DNA of 40,027 nucleotides from Acetobacter tropicalis (GCF_001580915.1 NZ_LHZQ01000195.1:1-40027), one strand, 5' to 3'. Positions 7,951 to 15,931 are shown, counted from the stretch's first letter. Numbers and translations are program-made. Notes: generated by a model not told the origin, from the letters alone.

Positions 7951-9006
7951 TCAGTCGAACAGGTGGATCGGTAAGGCAAATTCCACCCAGTAACGGTCGC
8001 CGCCAATTGTATTGCGGGCATCCAGGGCATGTTGCCATTTAAGGACTACGGCTGTACCGGGGGAAAAATCATAAACAATCTGCGGTCCTATGGTGAAGTT
8101 GCGCAGCTTGTAGCCGTCCATATAACGTTGCCCGTTCAGGGTGTCGTTACTTGTCTGATAGGCCCAGTTGCCGTTGACGCCAAACTGCAGTTTGCGCAAT
8201 TTAGGGAACGGACGGTAGGAAATACCATAATCCATGTTGAACAGTGTACCATCATGGTAGCCTGTATCACGGTTACGGGTTGACATCTGGACTGTATTTT
8301 CAAGAGAAAACTCCCAGTTGCCAGGGGTCCATGTCACGGCGCCTTCCTCCATGAAAGTCACGCGCGTGGCAGTAACATTCGAGAAATCAGAGTGGTTGTA
8401 GGAGGAGCCCGGAAACCAGAAATCCTGTCCGAACAGCAAATGCAGGTCTCCTTTCGACCAGGTGACATAGAGGGCCTGCAGGTCGAATGATGACATGTTG
8501 AAAGTATAGCTGTTCTGGCCACCGACACTTACATATTTGCGCTGGAAAACTGGCGAAAGTCCGGTGGAAAAATGAAAGTCCCCTAGTGCAAAATTCCATG
8601 TATGCAAAAGGCGCGGCGCAAACGCGAACAGATTTCCTCCAAATGCTTCGGGGGAATGACGACCGTGGCTGTCGTTGAGGGATGTCAGCGGAATATCAGC
8701 AAGATAATTCAGAAGTTCAGTTTTTCCGAGACCCGGCATGATGGCCGGCAAAACGGTATTGACCCCCATGGGGTAGGTACTGCCACCTCCCTCAGTGGCA
8801 TAAGCTGCGCGTGGCGCAGCATGTAAGCTCCACGCTGCCAATGTGATCAAAACAAAGGGCAGCGCTTTTTTGAAAAGAGAGTCATGAGTTTTTCTCAGTT
8901 TCTTGCGCTGAAGCGCCATGATGTCGTCCCGCGAGGTGCCTTGTGCGGCATGACAAGACTGAACGAAACCTTTACCCTTCGACACAGCAGAATAAGGCAG
9001 TGCCAT
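7951..9006 (-). CDS. MetA/SphA-type outer-membrane channel protein
   Basis: About 351 residues. A long N-terminal region ends in a signal sequence (FVLITLAAWSLHAAPRAAYA), followed by the family opening EGGGSTYPMGVNTVLPA and a series of amphipathic beta strands ending with IHLFD, a typical outer-membrane barrel C-terminus. This is the pattern of the family found beside meta-pathway phenol degradation genes (Phenol_MetA_deg). Such proteins are thought to let hydrophobic aromatic substrates cross the outer membrane. The ATG at 9006 has a strong GGAGG five bases upstream; this leaves about 45 residues before the hydrophobic core, so an internal ATG at 8919 with a weaker ribosome site could be the true start. 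It lies 38 bases before the aldehyde dehydrogenase gene and 99 bases after paaI. Confidence 0.75.
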   Translation of the reverse strand: MALPYSAVSKGKGFVQSCHAAQGTSRDDIMALQRKKLRKTHDSLFKKALPFVLITLAAWSLHAAPRAAYATEGGGSTYPMGVNTVLPAIMPGLGKTELLNYLADIPLTSLNDSHGRHSPEAFGGNLFAFAPRLLHTWNFALGDFHFSTGLSPVFQRKYVSVGGQNSYTFNMSSFDLQALYVTWSKGDLHLLFGQDFWFPGSSYNHSDFSNVTATRVTFMEEGAVTWTPGNWEFSLENTVQMSTRNRDTGYHDGTLFNMDYGISYRPFPKLRKLQFGVNGNWAYQTSNDTLNGQRYMDGYKLRNFTIGPQIVYDFSPGTAVVLKWQHALDARNTIGGDRYWVEFALPIHLFD

Positions 9007-9090
9007 AAGTTCCTCCATGTAGCACGTTGACCGTGCTTTTGTTGTGCACACGTTTGCCGTGTTTCTTATTATCAAAACGCTTTTCGTGTT

Positions 9091-9107
9091 TATTGATTAA
9101 GACCGTT
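9091..9107. promoter_or_regulatory. Weak third copy of the TATTGA-AGACsGTT motif
   Basis: The sequence TATTGATTAAGACCGTT resembles the motifs at 9725-9744 (opposite strand) and 20443-20462, but is three bases shorter in the middle and has C for G before GTT. It lies at the paaI stop codon, upstream of the MetA-type gene. It could be a degenerate operator or chance. Confidence 0.25.
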
Positions 9108-9537
9108 ATGAAGGCGGCTCGGAGAACAGGGTGCCGCCTATGGATCTGGAATGCCCGCGAAATTGCGCTATGATGGTTTCTTCCTGACTGATTTCAATGT
9201 CGTACAGGCCGGAACGTCCTGCGCGACTGATTTCCCGTGCGCTTGCGAGGAGGCGCTTGCCTGCCACGCCCGGGGCCAGATAAGTGATAGAGCAATGCGC
9301 GGCCACTGTACGACCATTGTAGCTATTGCACGCAACAGCAAATGCACTGTCTGCCAAGGCAAAGATAAAACCACCATGGATTGTGCCGATGCCGTTGGTC
9401 ATTTCAGTGGTTGCATTCATGGCAACTATCGAAAAGCCGGGACCTACTTCCAGGATTTCCATGCCCAGGCTTTTGCTTGCCCTGTCATTGGTCCATAAGG
9501 CTCTGGCTGCTGCGTGGGCGAGTTCTTCTGGGGTCAT
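9106..9537 (-). CDS. paaI: Hydroxyphenylacetyl-CoA thioesterase PaaI
   Basis: A 143-residue hotdog-fold thioesterase. The signature GIGTIHGGFIFALADSAFAVACNSYN contains the catalytic HGG loop and the acidic residue of the long helix, as in E. coli PaaI. The downstream strands VAAHCSITYLAPGVAGKRLLASA are typical. PaaI removes CoA from dead-end phenylacetyl-type CoA esters and so protects the CoA pool when the epoxidase stalls. It is the first gene of the leftward unit reaching the alcohol dehydrogenase at 4183, divergent from paaX, and the intergenic region between them carries regulatory-looking motifs. No strong ribosome site precedes the ATG at 9537. Confidence 0.88.
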   Translation of the reverse strand: MTPEELAHAAARALWTNDRASKSLGMEILEVGPGFSIVAMNATTEMTNGIGTIHGGFIFALADSAFAVACNSYNGRTVAAHCSITYLAPGVAGKRLLASAREISRAGRSGLYDIEISQEETIIAQFRGHSRSIGGTLFSEPPS

Positions 9538-9703
9538 GTTGCTTTACCATTAGTCCAAGTTACGCGCTGTTTTACGAAAACCAAGAAGCTTCCTCTAAAT
9601 AGTTGGCGAAAACAGGTCGTGCGTGGCCTGTCCCTGTTTAAGGCAAGCGTAGCGCCGTTGTGCACTATAAAAAGGGTTGGCTTCACGTAAGCACTCCCGC
9701 CTC

Positions 9704-9718
9704 AGACCAACGCGGTCT
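9704..9718. repeat. Inverted repeat AGACC-N5-GGTCT
   Basis: A perfect 5-bp inverted repeat with a 5-base centre, just upstream of the shared motif at 9725-9744. It may be part of a compound operator for PaaX or the TetR regulator. Confidence 0.35.
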
Positions 9719-9724
9719 TTAATT

Positions 9725-9744
9725 AACCGTCTGGACGATCAATA
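9725..9744 (+). promoter_or_regulatory. Candidate paa operator, copy A
   Basis: AACCGTCTGG at 9725-9734 followed by ACGATCAATA. Read on the opposite strand to copy B at 20443-20462, the two agree at 17 of 20 positions. Both copies stand in the promoter regions of divergently arranged paa genes, which suggests a binding site for PaaX or the TetR-family regulator. Which protein binds cannot be told from the sequence. Confidence 0.45.
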
Positions 9745-9751
9745 ACGATTC

Positions 9752-9773
9752 TGACATTACAGAGTTTCTGTCT
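9752..9773. promoter_or_regulatory. Imperfect palindrome TGACA-N11-CTGTC
   Basis: TGACA (9752-9756) and CTGTC (9768-9772) match the outer arms of the palindrome at 20472-20493 with the same spacing. It lies seven bases after copy A of the 20-bp motif. This is a candidate second operator. Confidence 0.35.
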
Positions 9774-10335
9774 CTGTCGCCATCACTTCTGAGGGAGGAT
9801 CTTAAATTGCCACTTTCCTTTTGAAGCGCGGACCAGTTTTGAGGAGGGGGAACTGGGTGTTCTGCTAGCGTTAGGCCGTTATTCGGATACACTTTTTCAG
9901 ACGGCAGGAAGAAGAGAAAATATTTCTATGTATCTGTAATTATTGGTAAAAACTATTTTAAATACATAATTTATCGTAATAGGAACAAGATTATGACAAA
10001 AAACGTGGATGGCTCAGAGATCCGATTGAGTGGTCATACAAGCAGTTCGATGAGGTAGATAAGCAGCGTTTGTAATCACCGCCTGAATAGAACTATGCTT
10101 ATTGCAGTATAGGCAATATATAAACTGTTTTTTGAAGAGAAATAAAACTTTTGTCGTATATGATGATGTTTTGATAAATTTATTCTAAGTCGAGGTCACT
10201 GGTCTTTGCCGTGATCGTTTGTGGCAGCCTTCTCTTCCTCAGTGGGGCTTATTGGGAAGGAAAGTGTAGACAGGACCGCCATTCTTCTTGCATTTCAGCA
10301 CTCAGAAAAAGCATTGGCCGAGGAATATCAGGATC

Positions 10336-11259
10336 ATGGACAAACCGCTCAAAGATATATTGCGGCTGTTTCAGGCAGAGCCAAGCCGAACATGGTCCAT
10401 TGTCATGACCTTCTTTGGGGATATGGTTCTTCCTCGTGGTGGTTCGATTGGACTGTCGACGCTTTTAAGTCTTTTTCACGCCATGGATGTGGGCTCTGGC
10501 ACAGTCAGAACAGCGTTATCACGGCTTTCTGCGGATGGATGGGTTGAGCGTACACGTATTGGGCGCAACGCTTATTATTGTTTGTCGTCCCGCGGCATGG
10601 CGCTCTCGCGTGATGCAGAGCCAAGAATCTATGGAACCTTTTCGTTTAAAACCCAGCGTAAGCTGCGCTTGGCCGTTGCATCGGCTTCCGTAAGGTCTTT
10701 GGTGGGCGATGAAGCCGCTCTTGTGGCTACACGGATGAGGGAAGCTGGATATACAGCATTTGCCCCTGGGGCATGGCTTGGGGTGGATGACGGTAATTTG
10801 CCAGATGGCATCTTCGGTCTTGACGTGGACGGCTCTCAGGTAGCCATGCAATGTCTTGCTGCATATTTTTCACTTGATGATCTCGCTCGATCCTATCTGC
10901 GGTTTGAAAAGATATTTTCTCCTCTTGCCAAAATGTGCACAGATCCTGCGGAGCAAAAAGGGGTGTTCCATCAGGATGGACTGAGTGCAGTTGTTGCGCG
11001 CACTCTGCTCATTCATGAATATCGGCGTATTGCCTTGCGTGATCCGCATCTTCCAGAAGCGCTCATGCCATCTGACTGGGTCGGATATAGAGCTCAGACT
11101 CTATGCGCCACAATCTATCGGGCTTTATTGCCAGCATCAGAAGCATGGTTGACGGAAAATGGTCGTGGTGGTGATGCAGGGCGGCTACCGGCACCAGCGC
11201 CAGCATTTTATGAGCGATTTCAAGAGGTAAGAGAGGCGCAATCAGGGGGCTTTGTATAA
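10336..11259 (+). CDS. paaX: Phenylacetyl-CoA-responsive repressor PaaX
   Basis: About 307 residues. The N-terminal winged helix-turn-helix reads SIVMTFFGDMVLPRGGSIGLSTLL...GTVRTALSRLSADGWVERTRIGR, the PaaX signature. The middle and C-terminal parts (YGTFSF, AFLxPGAWLGV-like stretch, VVARTLLIHEYRRIALRDPHLPEALMPSDWVG) match the effector and dimer domains of the family. PaaX represses paa promoters and is released by phenylacetyl-CoA. The ATG at 10336 (MDKPLKDIL) is preferred over the ATG at 10288 because it starts at the usual family N-terminus and has an AGGA just upstream. The gene is 128 bases ahead of paaA on the same strand, so it may repress its own operon. Confidence 0.92.
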   Translation: MDKPLKDILRLFQAEPSRTWSIVMTFFGDMVLPRGGSIGLSTLLSLFHAMDVGSGTVRTALSRLSADGWVERTRIGRNAYYCLSSRGMALSRDAEPRIYGTFSFKTQRKLRLAVASASVRSLVGDEAALVATRMREAGYTAFAPGAWLGVDDGNLPDGIFGLDVDGSQVAMQCLAAYFSLDDLARSYLRFEKIFSPLAKMCTDPAEQKGVFHQDGLSAVVARTLLIHEYRRIALRDPHLPEALMPSDWVGYRAQTLCATIYRALLPASEAWLTENGRGGDAGRLPAPAPAFYERFQEVREAQSGGFV

Positions 11260-11387
11260 TCCTTGCTCCAGAAAAAGAAAAACAGGGAAAGTCAGTTCTG
11301 ATATCACGCGCATTTTATGTTACAAGATTCGCTATTATTTTGGAAATTATGTAATGCTTTCGACTGTAAGTTTGCAGGAGAACGCTT

Positions 11388-12368
11388 ATGTACACGCAGG
11401 CACTTAACGATCTGCCGACTCCGCATAATCTGGAAGATGCCGAAAAAATGGCAAATTTTCAGACCCGTATTGATTCGGAAGACCGGATTGAAGCAAATGA
11501 CTGGATGCCCGAAGCTTATCGGCGTACTTTGGTTCGCCAGATCAGCCAACATGCCCATTCTGAAATTATCGGACAGTTACCAGAAGGGGCATGGATAACC
11601 AGAGCACCATCCTTGCGCCGCAAGGCCGCCCTTTTGGCAAAAGTACAGGATGAATGCGGGCACGGCCTGTATCTCTACGCTGCCGCAGAAACACTCAATG
11701 CATCCCGTGAAGCTCTTATGGACCAGCTCATGGAAGGAAAGGCCAAATACTCCTCCATTTTCAATTATCCCACCATGACATGGGCCGATATTGGTGCAAT
11801 CGGGTGGCTGGTGGACGGGGCGGCAATCATGAACCAGATTCCGCTCTGTCGCTGCTCTTATGGCCCTTATGCGCGTGCGATGATTCGTGTCTGCAAGGAG
11901 GAGAGCTTTCACCAGCGGCAGGGATTTGAAATTATGATGACGCTGGCAAAAGGTTCCGCACGTCAGAAAGCAATGGCGCAGGATGCCCTGAACCGCTGGT
12001 GGTGGCCCAGCCTGATGATGTTTGGACCACCGGATACTGACAGCCAGCATTCAGACCAGTCTACTCGTTGGAAAATCAAGCGTTTCAGTAACGATGAACT
12101 GCGTCAGAAGTTTGTGGATGCGACCGTACCTCAAGCCCAGTTTCTGGGTTTGACACTTCCAGATCCGGATTTGCGTCAGGATGAGGTTACCGGAAATTGG
12201 ATGTATGGCGAGATAGACTGGGAAGAATTCAAGCAGGTTATCGCCGGAAACGGCCCCTGTAATCAGGACAGGCTCGCCAGCCGCAGGAAAGCTCATGAAG
12301 AAGGTGCATGGGTAAGAGAAGCTGCAGCAGCTTATGCTGCACGGCAGGCCTCCCGCCATGCCGCTTAA
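11388..12368 (+). CDS. paaA: Ring 1,2-phenylacetyl-CoA epoxidase, catalytic subunit PaaA
   Basis: A 326-residue diiron oxygenase subunit that epoxidises the ring of phenylacetyl-CoA with O2. It matches E. coli PaaA closely: [35 protein letters not shown], the metal-binding [12 protein letters not shown] (E. coli has DEAGHG), [16 protein letters not shown] and the second ligand group [13 protein letters not shown]. The N-terminus is about 17 residues longer than E. coli PaaA. The ATG at 11388 follows a GCAGGAG ribosome site. It is the first gene of paaABCDE; paaB starts 12 bases after its stop. Confidence 0.96.
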   Translation: MYTQALNDLPTPHNLEDAEKMANFQTRIDSEDRIEANDWMPEAYRRTLVRQISQHAHSEIIGQLPEGAWITRAPSLRRKAALLAKVQDECGHGLYLYAAAETLNASREALMDQLMEGKAKYSSIFNYPTMTWADIGAIGWLVDGAAIMNQIPLCRCSYGPYARAMIRVCKEESFHQRQGFEIMMTLAKGSARQKAMAQDALNRWWWPSLMMFGPPDTDSQHSDQSTRWKIKRFSNDELRQKFVDATVPQAQFLGLTLPDPDLRQDEVTGNWMYGEIDWEEFKQVIAGNGPCNQDRLASRRKAHEEGAWVREAAAAYAARQASRHAA

Positions 12369-12380
12369 GGAAATAGAACT

Positions 12381-12683
12381 ATGAATAAAACGCTTAAGGC
12401 AACGCCGCCTGTGCAATTGTGGGAAGTATTCATTCGTAGCCGCAGCGGGCTTGCGCACAAGCATGTGGGATCTTTGCATGCTGAAGATGCTGAGTTGGCG
12501 CTTCAGGCTGCCCGTAATCTTTTTACGCGCAGAGGCGAAGGGCTTTCAATCTGGGTTGTACCCTCGCACCTGATTGTTGCGTCAGACCCTTCGGAGAAAG
12601 GCATGCTGTTTGAGCCAGCACTTTCTAAAGCTTACAGGCACCCAACTTTTTACAATGTGCCTGAAGAAGTCGGGCATATGTAG
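12381..12683 (+). CDS. paaB: Phenylacetyl-CoA epoxidase subunit PaaB
   Basis: A 100-residue structural subunit that bridges PaaAC heterodimers. The conserved motifs are WEVFIRSRSGLAHKHVGSLHA, DAELALQAARNLFTRRGEGLSIWVV and LSKAYRHPTFYNVPEEVGHM. Its length is normal for the family. The ATG has an AAGGAAA ribosome site. The stop TAG begins a small hairpin (TAGCC-TTT-GGCTA) in the short gap before paaC. Confidence 0.95.
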   Translation: MNKTLKATPPVQLWEVFIRSRSGLAHKHVGSLHAEDAELALQAARNLFTRRGEGLSIWVVPSHLIVASDPSEKGMLFEPALSKAYRHPTFYNVPEEVGHM

Positions 12684-12708
12684 CCTTTGGCTATCGTGCC
12701 ATGGCACG
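12681..12708 (+). promoter_or_regulatory. Hairpin and 14-bp perfect palindrome in paaB-paaC gap
   Basis: TAGCC-TTT-GGCTA (12681-12693), containing the paaB stop codon, is followed immediately by the perfect palindrome CGTGCCATGGCACG (12695-12708), which can form a five-pair stem with a CATG loop. Tandem RNA hairpins between operon genes can set mRNA stability or translation of the next gene (inferred). Confidence 0.4.
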
Positions 12709-12736
12709 AAGCCTGCAAGAGCAGGAAAAGAATATT

Positions 12737-13528
12737 ATGGTCACAAATACCATATCTGTTTCAGAAACCCCGCAGGTGCTTTACGCACTGCGTCGAGCCG
12801 ATGATGCGCTCATATTGGGGCACAGGCTTTCAGAATGCTGTGGTCATGCTCCTACCTTGGAAGAAGATATGGCTCTGGCCAATATCGGGTTGGATCTTAT
12901 TGGTCAGGCGCGCGCGTTATATGCGCTTGCCGCACTGCGTGAGCCCTCTTTAGAAGATGGTCGTGCGAATACAGAAGATACCTATGCCTATTTGCGTGAT
13001 GTTGGGCAGTATCGTAATCTTCTGTTGTGTGAATTACCAAATGGTGATTTCGGACGCATCATCATGCGTCAGTTTCTTTATTCTGCTTTCATCGATCCCT
13101 ATTGGCGTGCGATGATGAAATCATCTGATGCACAATTGGCCGCTATTGCAGAAAAAGCAGAGAAGGAAACAGCATACCATCTGCGTTATACCTCTGAATG
13201 GGTTATCAGGCTTGGGGATGGCACGCCGAAAAGCCATGATCGGATGCAAGCCGCTCTGGAGTTTCTTTGGTCTTATACCGGAGAAATGTTCGATACGGAC
13301 GAAGCCGAGGCCATGCTGCAGGCTGAGGGAATGATTATTGATGCCTCGGCTATTCATGATGGCTGGCGAACCACGGTGCAAACTATCCTTGACCGTGCAA
13401 CTCTCACCCTTCCTCAAAGTGCATGGATGCAGAAAGGCGGGCGTAGCGGCCGTCATTCAGAACATCTTGGGTTTTTGCTTGCTGAAATGCAGCAGCTCCC
13501 TCGTTCTGAACCGGGAGCTGTGTGGTGA
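12737..13528 (+). CDS. paaC: Phenylacetyl-CoA epoxidase structural subunit PaaC
   Basis: A 263-residue ferritin-like subunit that pairs with PaaA but has lost the catalytic iron site in the family. Recognisable parts are LGHRLSECCGHAPTLEEDMALANIGLDLIGQAR, ALREP, EDTYAYLRDVGQYRNLLLCELPNGDFGRIIMRQFLYSAF, KEXAYHLRYTSEWVIRLGDGTPKSHDRMQ and the C-terminal GRSGRHSEHLGFLLAEMQ. The ATG at 12737 has an AGGAAAAG ribosome site; an upstream in-frame ATG at 12701 lies within the palindrome and is less likely. Its end overlaps the start of paaD by four bases (GTGA), which indicates translational coupling. Confidence 0.95.
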   Translation: MVTNTISVSETPQVLYALRRADDALILGHRLSECCGHAPTLEEDMALANIGLDLIGQARALYALAALREPSLEDGRANTEDTYAYLRDVGQYRNLLLCELPNGDFGRIIMRQFLYSAFIDPYWRAMMKSSDAQLAAIAEKAEKETAYHLRYTSEWVIRLGDGTPKSHDRMQAALEFLWSYTGEMFDTDEAEAMLQAEGMIIDASAIHDGWRTTVQTILDRATLTLPQSAWMQKGGRSGRHSEHLGFLLAEMQQLPRSEPGAVW

Positions 13529-14022
13529 CACCCCAGACAGATGCTCTGTTGCGCACAAGGGTACTGCATGCTCTCGATGATGTAACTGACCCGGAAATTC
13601 CTGTTCTGACAATAGCAGATTTGGGAATTTTACGGGATGTCCGAGTGCATAATGGTGTGGTGGATGTGACCATTACACCTACCTATTCAGGTTGCCCAGC
13701 CATGAACATGATTGCTCTGGATATTGAGACAGCCCTTGCGCGCGCTGGTATTGAAAATTTTCATGTAAAGACAACGCTTTCCCCCGCTTGGACAACCGCA
13801 TGGCTGAGTGAAGCTGGCCGCCAGAAACTTCTTGCATATGGTATTGCGCCTCCACAGGAAGGAAGTGGGCGAGGCAGTCTTTTTGGAACAGTGGAGGTGG
13901 CGTGCCCCCAATGCGGTTCAACAGACACCAGCAGGTTGGCGGAATTTGGGTCTACCTCCTGCAAGGCTTTGTGGCGTTGCAATACATGCCGTGAACCCTT
14001 TGATTATTTTAGGTGTCATTGA
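13525..14022 (+). CDS. paaD: Phenylacetate degradation Fe-S maturation protein PaaD
   Basis: About 165 residues. The MIP18/SufT-like domain has DVTDPEIPVLTIADLGILRDV and ITPTYSGCPAMNMI, followed by TTLSPAWTTAWLSEAGRQKLLAYGIAPP. The C-terminus is a cysteine-rich zinc-ribbon-like tail (CPQCGSTDTSRLAEFGSTSCKALWRCNTCREPFDYFRCH). PaaD is needed for activity of the epoxidase, probably by assembling the iron-sulphur centre of PaaE. The GTG at 13525 is chosen because the GGGAG ribosome site is seven bases upstream; a GTG at 13522 is also possible. Confidence 0.93.
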   Translation: MTPQTDALLRTRVLHALDDVTDPEIPVLTIADLGILRDVRVHNGVVDVTITPTYSGCPAMNMIALDIETALARAGIENFHVKTTLSPAWTTAWLSEAGRQKLLAYGIAPPQEGSGRGSLFGTVEVACPQCGSTDTSRLAEFGSTSCKALWRCNTCREPFDYFRCH

Positions 14023-14061
14023 GCCCAAAGCATGAGACTTCATAAAAAGAAAGAATAGGAA

Positions 14062-15186
14062 ATGTCTCAAACAGATAGTCTTAACGCATCAAGTGCTCAG
14101 GTTGTACGCACGGCGCGCTTCCATAAATTGCAGATTGCTGATGTGAGGCGTGAGACACCGGATGCGGTTTCTCTTGCTTTCACAGTGCCAGACGATCTTG
14201 CTGAGGCTTACAGTTTTGTGCCTGGGCAGTATCTTACTTTGCGAACTAAGCTGGATGGAGAAGACGTGCGTCGTTCTTACTCTATCTGCTCCGCGCCGTC
14301 TGATGGCGAATTACGCGTGGCCCTGAAACGTGTAGAAGACGGTGTATTTTCCACATGGGCCAATACAAGCCTGGCAGCAGGTGACACTCTGGATGTGATG
14401 ACTCCTACGGGGCGTTTTGGCATTCAGCCCGATAGCACTGCGCAACGTGTTTATGCGGGGTTTGCCGCAGGTTCTGGTATTACGCCTGTTTTATCCCTTG
14501 CCAGAGGATTGCTTGCGACCGAACCGGATAGCTCTTTCTTCCTGTTTTATGGGAACAGATCAGTCGGGGATATGCTGTTTCGTGAAATGCTGGAAGATCT
14601 GAAAGACCAGTTTATGGAGCGGTTTTCGATCTTTCATGTTTTTTCAAAGGAACAACAGGATGTTCCAGCTTTGAATGGTCGGCTGGATGCAGAAAAAATA
14701 AGAACAATTCTTCTGCATGTTCTACCCACCGAAACATTGGACCATGTTTTTGTGTGTGGTCCCTCAGGTATGACCGATGATGCGCTTTCAGTGCTTCAGG
14801 ATGCAGGGGTGGCGGAAGACAAGATACATATAGAAAGATTCATATCCACGTTTTCTGGAAAACCGCGCTTGCGTCCAAAAATGACGTCAGAGCACGCGGC
14901 GCAGACCGGAGTGGTGGCTACCTTAATTGTGGATGGAAAGCGTGCAGACGTGAATGTTGCTGAAGAAGAGACGCTTCTGGATGCTGCATTACGCTCCGGG
15001 TTGGATCTTCCCTATGCGTGTAAGGGCGGTATGTGTAGCACCTGCCGCGCCAAAGTGACCGAGGGGAAGGCCGAGATGACTCTTAATTTCTCACTTGAAA
15101 AATGGGAGGTAGACGCCGGTTTTGTGCTTACCTGTCAGGCACACCCGATAACAGAGCACGTTACGGTAGATTATGACGCCATGTAA
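14062..15186 (+). CDS. paaE: Phenylacetyl-CoA epoxidase reductase PaaE
   Basis: A 374-residue reductase passing electrons from NADPH to the PaaAC diiron centre. The N-terminal flavin domain has the FAD motif RRSYSICSAP, then the nucleotide-binding motifs GSGITPVLSLARG and VFVCGPSGMTDD. The C-terminal plant-type ferredoxin domain binds [2Fe-2S] through Cys320, Cys325, Cys328 and Cys358 (C-x4-C-x2-C-x29-C). It is slightly longer than E. coli PaaE (356 residues). It is the last gene of the rightward unit, and a strong intrinsic terminator overlaps its stop codon. Confidence 0.95.
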   Translation: MSQTDSLNASSAQVVRTARFHKLQIADVRRETPDAVSLAFTVPDDLAEAYSFVPGQYLTLRTKLDGEDVRRSYSICSAPSDGELRVALKRVEDGVFSTWANTSLAAGDTLDVMTPTGRFGIQPDSTAQRVYAGFAAGSGITPVLSLARGLLATEPDSSFFLFYGNRSVGDMLFREMLEDLKDQFMERFSIFHVFSKEQQDVPALNGRLDAEKIRTILLHVLPTETLDHVFVCGPSGMTDDALSVLQDAGVAEDKIHIERFISTFSGKPRLRPKMTSEHAAQTGVVATLIVDGKRADVNVAEEETLLDAALRSGLDLPYACKGGMCSTCRAKVTEGKAEMTLNFSLEKWEVDAGFVLTCQAHPITEHVTVDYDAM

Positions 15187-15203
15187 GGCGTCATTGTTTT
15201 CTT
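15173..15203 (+). terminator. Intrinsic terminator of paaABCDE
   Basis: Perfect 8-bp arms ATGACGCC (15173-15180) and GGCGTCAT (15187-15194) with loop ATGTAA, followed by TGTTTTCTT. The paaE stop codon TAA (15184-15186) lies inside the loop. Confidence 0.75.
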
Positions 15204-15215
15204 ACCTCAGTTTGT

Positions 15216-15242
15216 CACCACTCTTCTTTCAGGGGAGTGGTG
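15216..15242 (-). terminator. Hairpin at the 3' end of tetR
   Basis: Perfect 8-bp arms CACCACTC (15216-15223) and GAGTGGTG (15235-15242) around an 11-base loop that contains the tetR stop codon. No T-run follows on the minus strand, so it may protect the 3' end or block convergent transcription rather than act as a classical terminator. Confidence 0.5.
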
Positions 15243-15819
15243 CGCCAATAATACGCCCAGCCGCGAGCCTGGCATAGTCTGCACGGCTCATGGGACCATC
15301 TTCTTTGAACCATGTATAGGCCCAGTTCAGCATGGCAAATAAGGACATTGTCAACGGTTTCAGTAACATGGGAGAGGAGCCGGGGGAGGGGAGCGCTGCA
15401 TTGATGGCGTCCGAAAATCGACTCACCAGAGCGCGCTCCATCGTACGGATGGTGTCTTGCTGTTCAGGGTCCAGCAGATCCATGTGGTTGAGCTGAACCT
15501 TGTGTTTTGCATTAGCATCCCGGTAGGCGTTAAGGAGCGCCTCTGTCATACTGTAAAGTGTTTCTTGCGCAGTTAGGCCTGACCATTGTGTTGGATCCGT
15601 TGCGATCAGAAGTTCCTGCAGATGGGTTTCGATCAGGTCAAACAGCAGTTGCTGTTTATCTGTATAATAATGATAAAAAAGAGCCTTGGATGTTCCACAG
15701 GCTTTGGCAATCATGTTGATCGAAGCACGATCAAATCCAAGGCTTGCAAATAAATGGGCCGACCGCTCCAGAATCATGAGGCGTTTTTCTTCGTAGTCGC
15801 TTGCGCGCGGTCGCGCCAT
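15229..15819 (-). CDS. TetR-family regulator in the paa cluster (PaaR-type candidate)
   Basis: A 196-residue repressor-type protein. The N-terminal helix-turn-helix is clear: ILERSAHLFASLGFDRASINMIAKACGTSKALFYHYYTDKQQLL. The C-terminal ligand domain has LNHMDLLDPEQQDTIRTMER and MSLFAMLNWAYTWFKEDGPMSRADYARLAAG. TetR-type PaaR regulators control paa genes in many betaproteobacteria and sense phenylacetyl-CoA; the position of this gene between paaE and paaZ makes that role likely but not proven. The ATG at 15819 follows AAAGGAAA. PaaX is also present, so the cluster has two regulators of different families. Confidence 0.8.
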   Translation of the reverse strand: MARPRASDYEEKRLMILERSAHLFASLGFDRASINMIAKACGTSKALFYHYYTDKQQLLFDLIETHLQELLIATDPTQWSGLTAQETLYSMTEALLNAYRDANAKHKVQLNHMDLLDPEQQDTIRTMERALVSRFSDAINAALPSPGSSPMLLKPLTMSLFAMLNWAYTWFKEDGPMSRADYARLAAGRIIGAPLP

Positions 15820-15904
15820 GATTGATTTCCTTTAATGTATAGTCAGTAGATGCTAGTTTTTTATAGAAATGCTAATAAAATCAAGGGGTATGTTGGCCCC
15901 TTGA

Positions 15905-15931
15905 TAAAAGAAAACAAGCAGCCTCAGGCTG
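15905..15931 (-). terminator. Intrinsic terminator of paaG/paaK/paaZ unit
   Basis: On the minus strand CAGCC-TGA-GGCTG is followed by CTTGTTTTCTTTT. The three-base loop is exactly the paaZ stop codon. A larger pairing through the flanking GCCTC/GAGGC bases is also possible. Confidence 0.6.

Larger units (their letters stand above)
9538..10335. other. Long divergent intergenic region between paaI and paaX
   Basis: About 800 bases without a convincing gene. The left part (9700-9775) holds several symmetrical motifs, listed separately. Positions 9900-10200 are clearly AT-rich. A 31-codon open stretch at 9983-10075 has no start codon and is not called a gene. The promoters of paaI (leftward) and paaX (rightward) must lie here; a long 5' leader or a small RNA is possible but nothing specific is seen. 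Confidence 0.5.

Noticed and set aside
9983..10075. 31-codon open stretch encoding KKRGWLRDPIEWSYKQFDE
   Set aside because: No start codon, no ribosome site and no recognised family; it may be a relic but cannot be supported as a gene.
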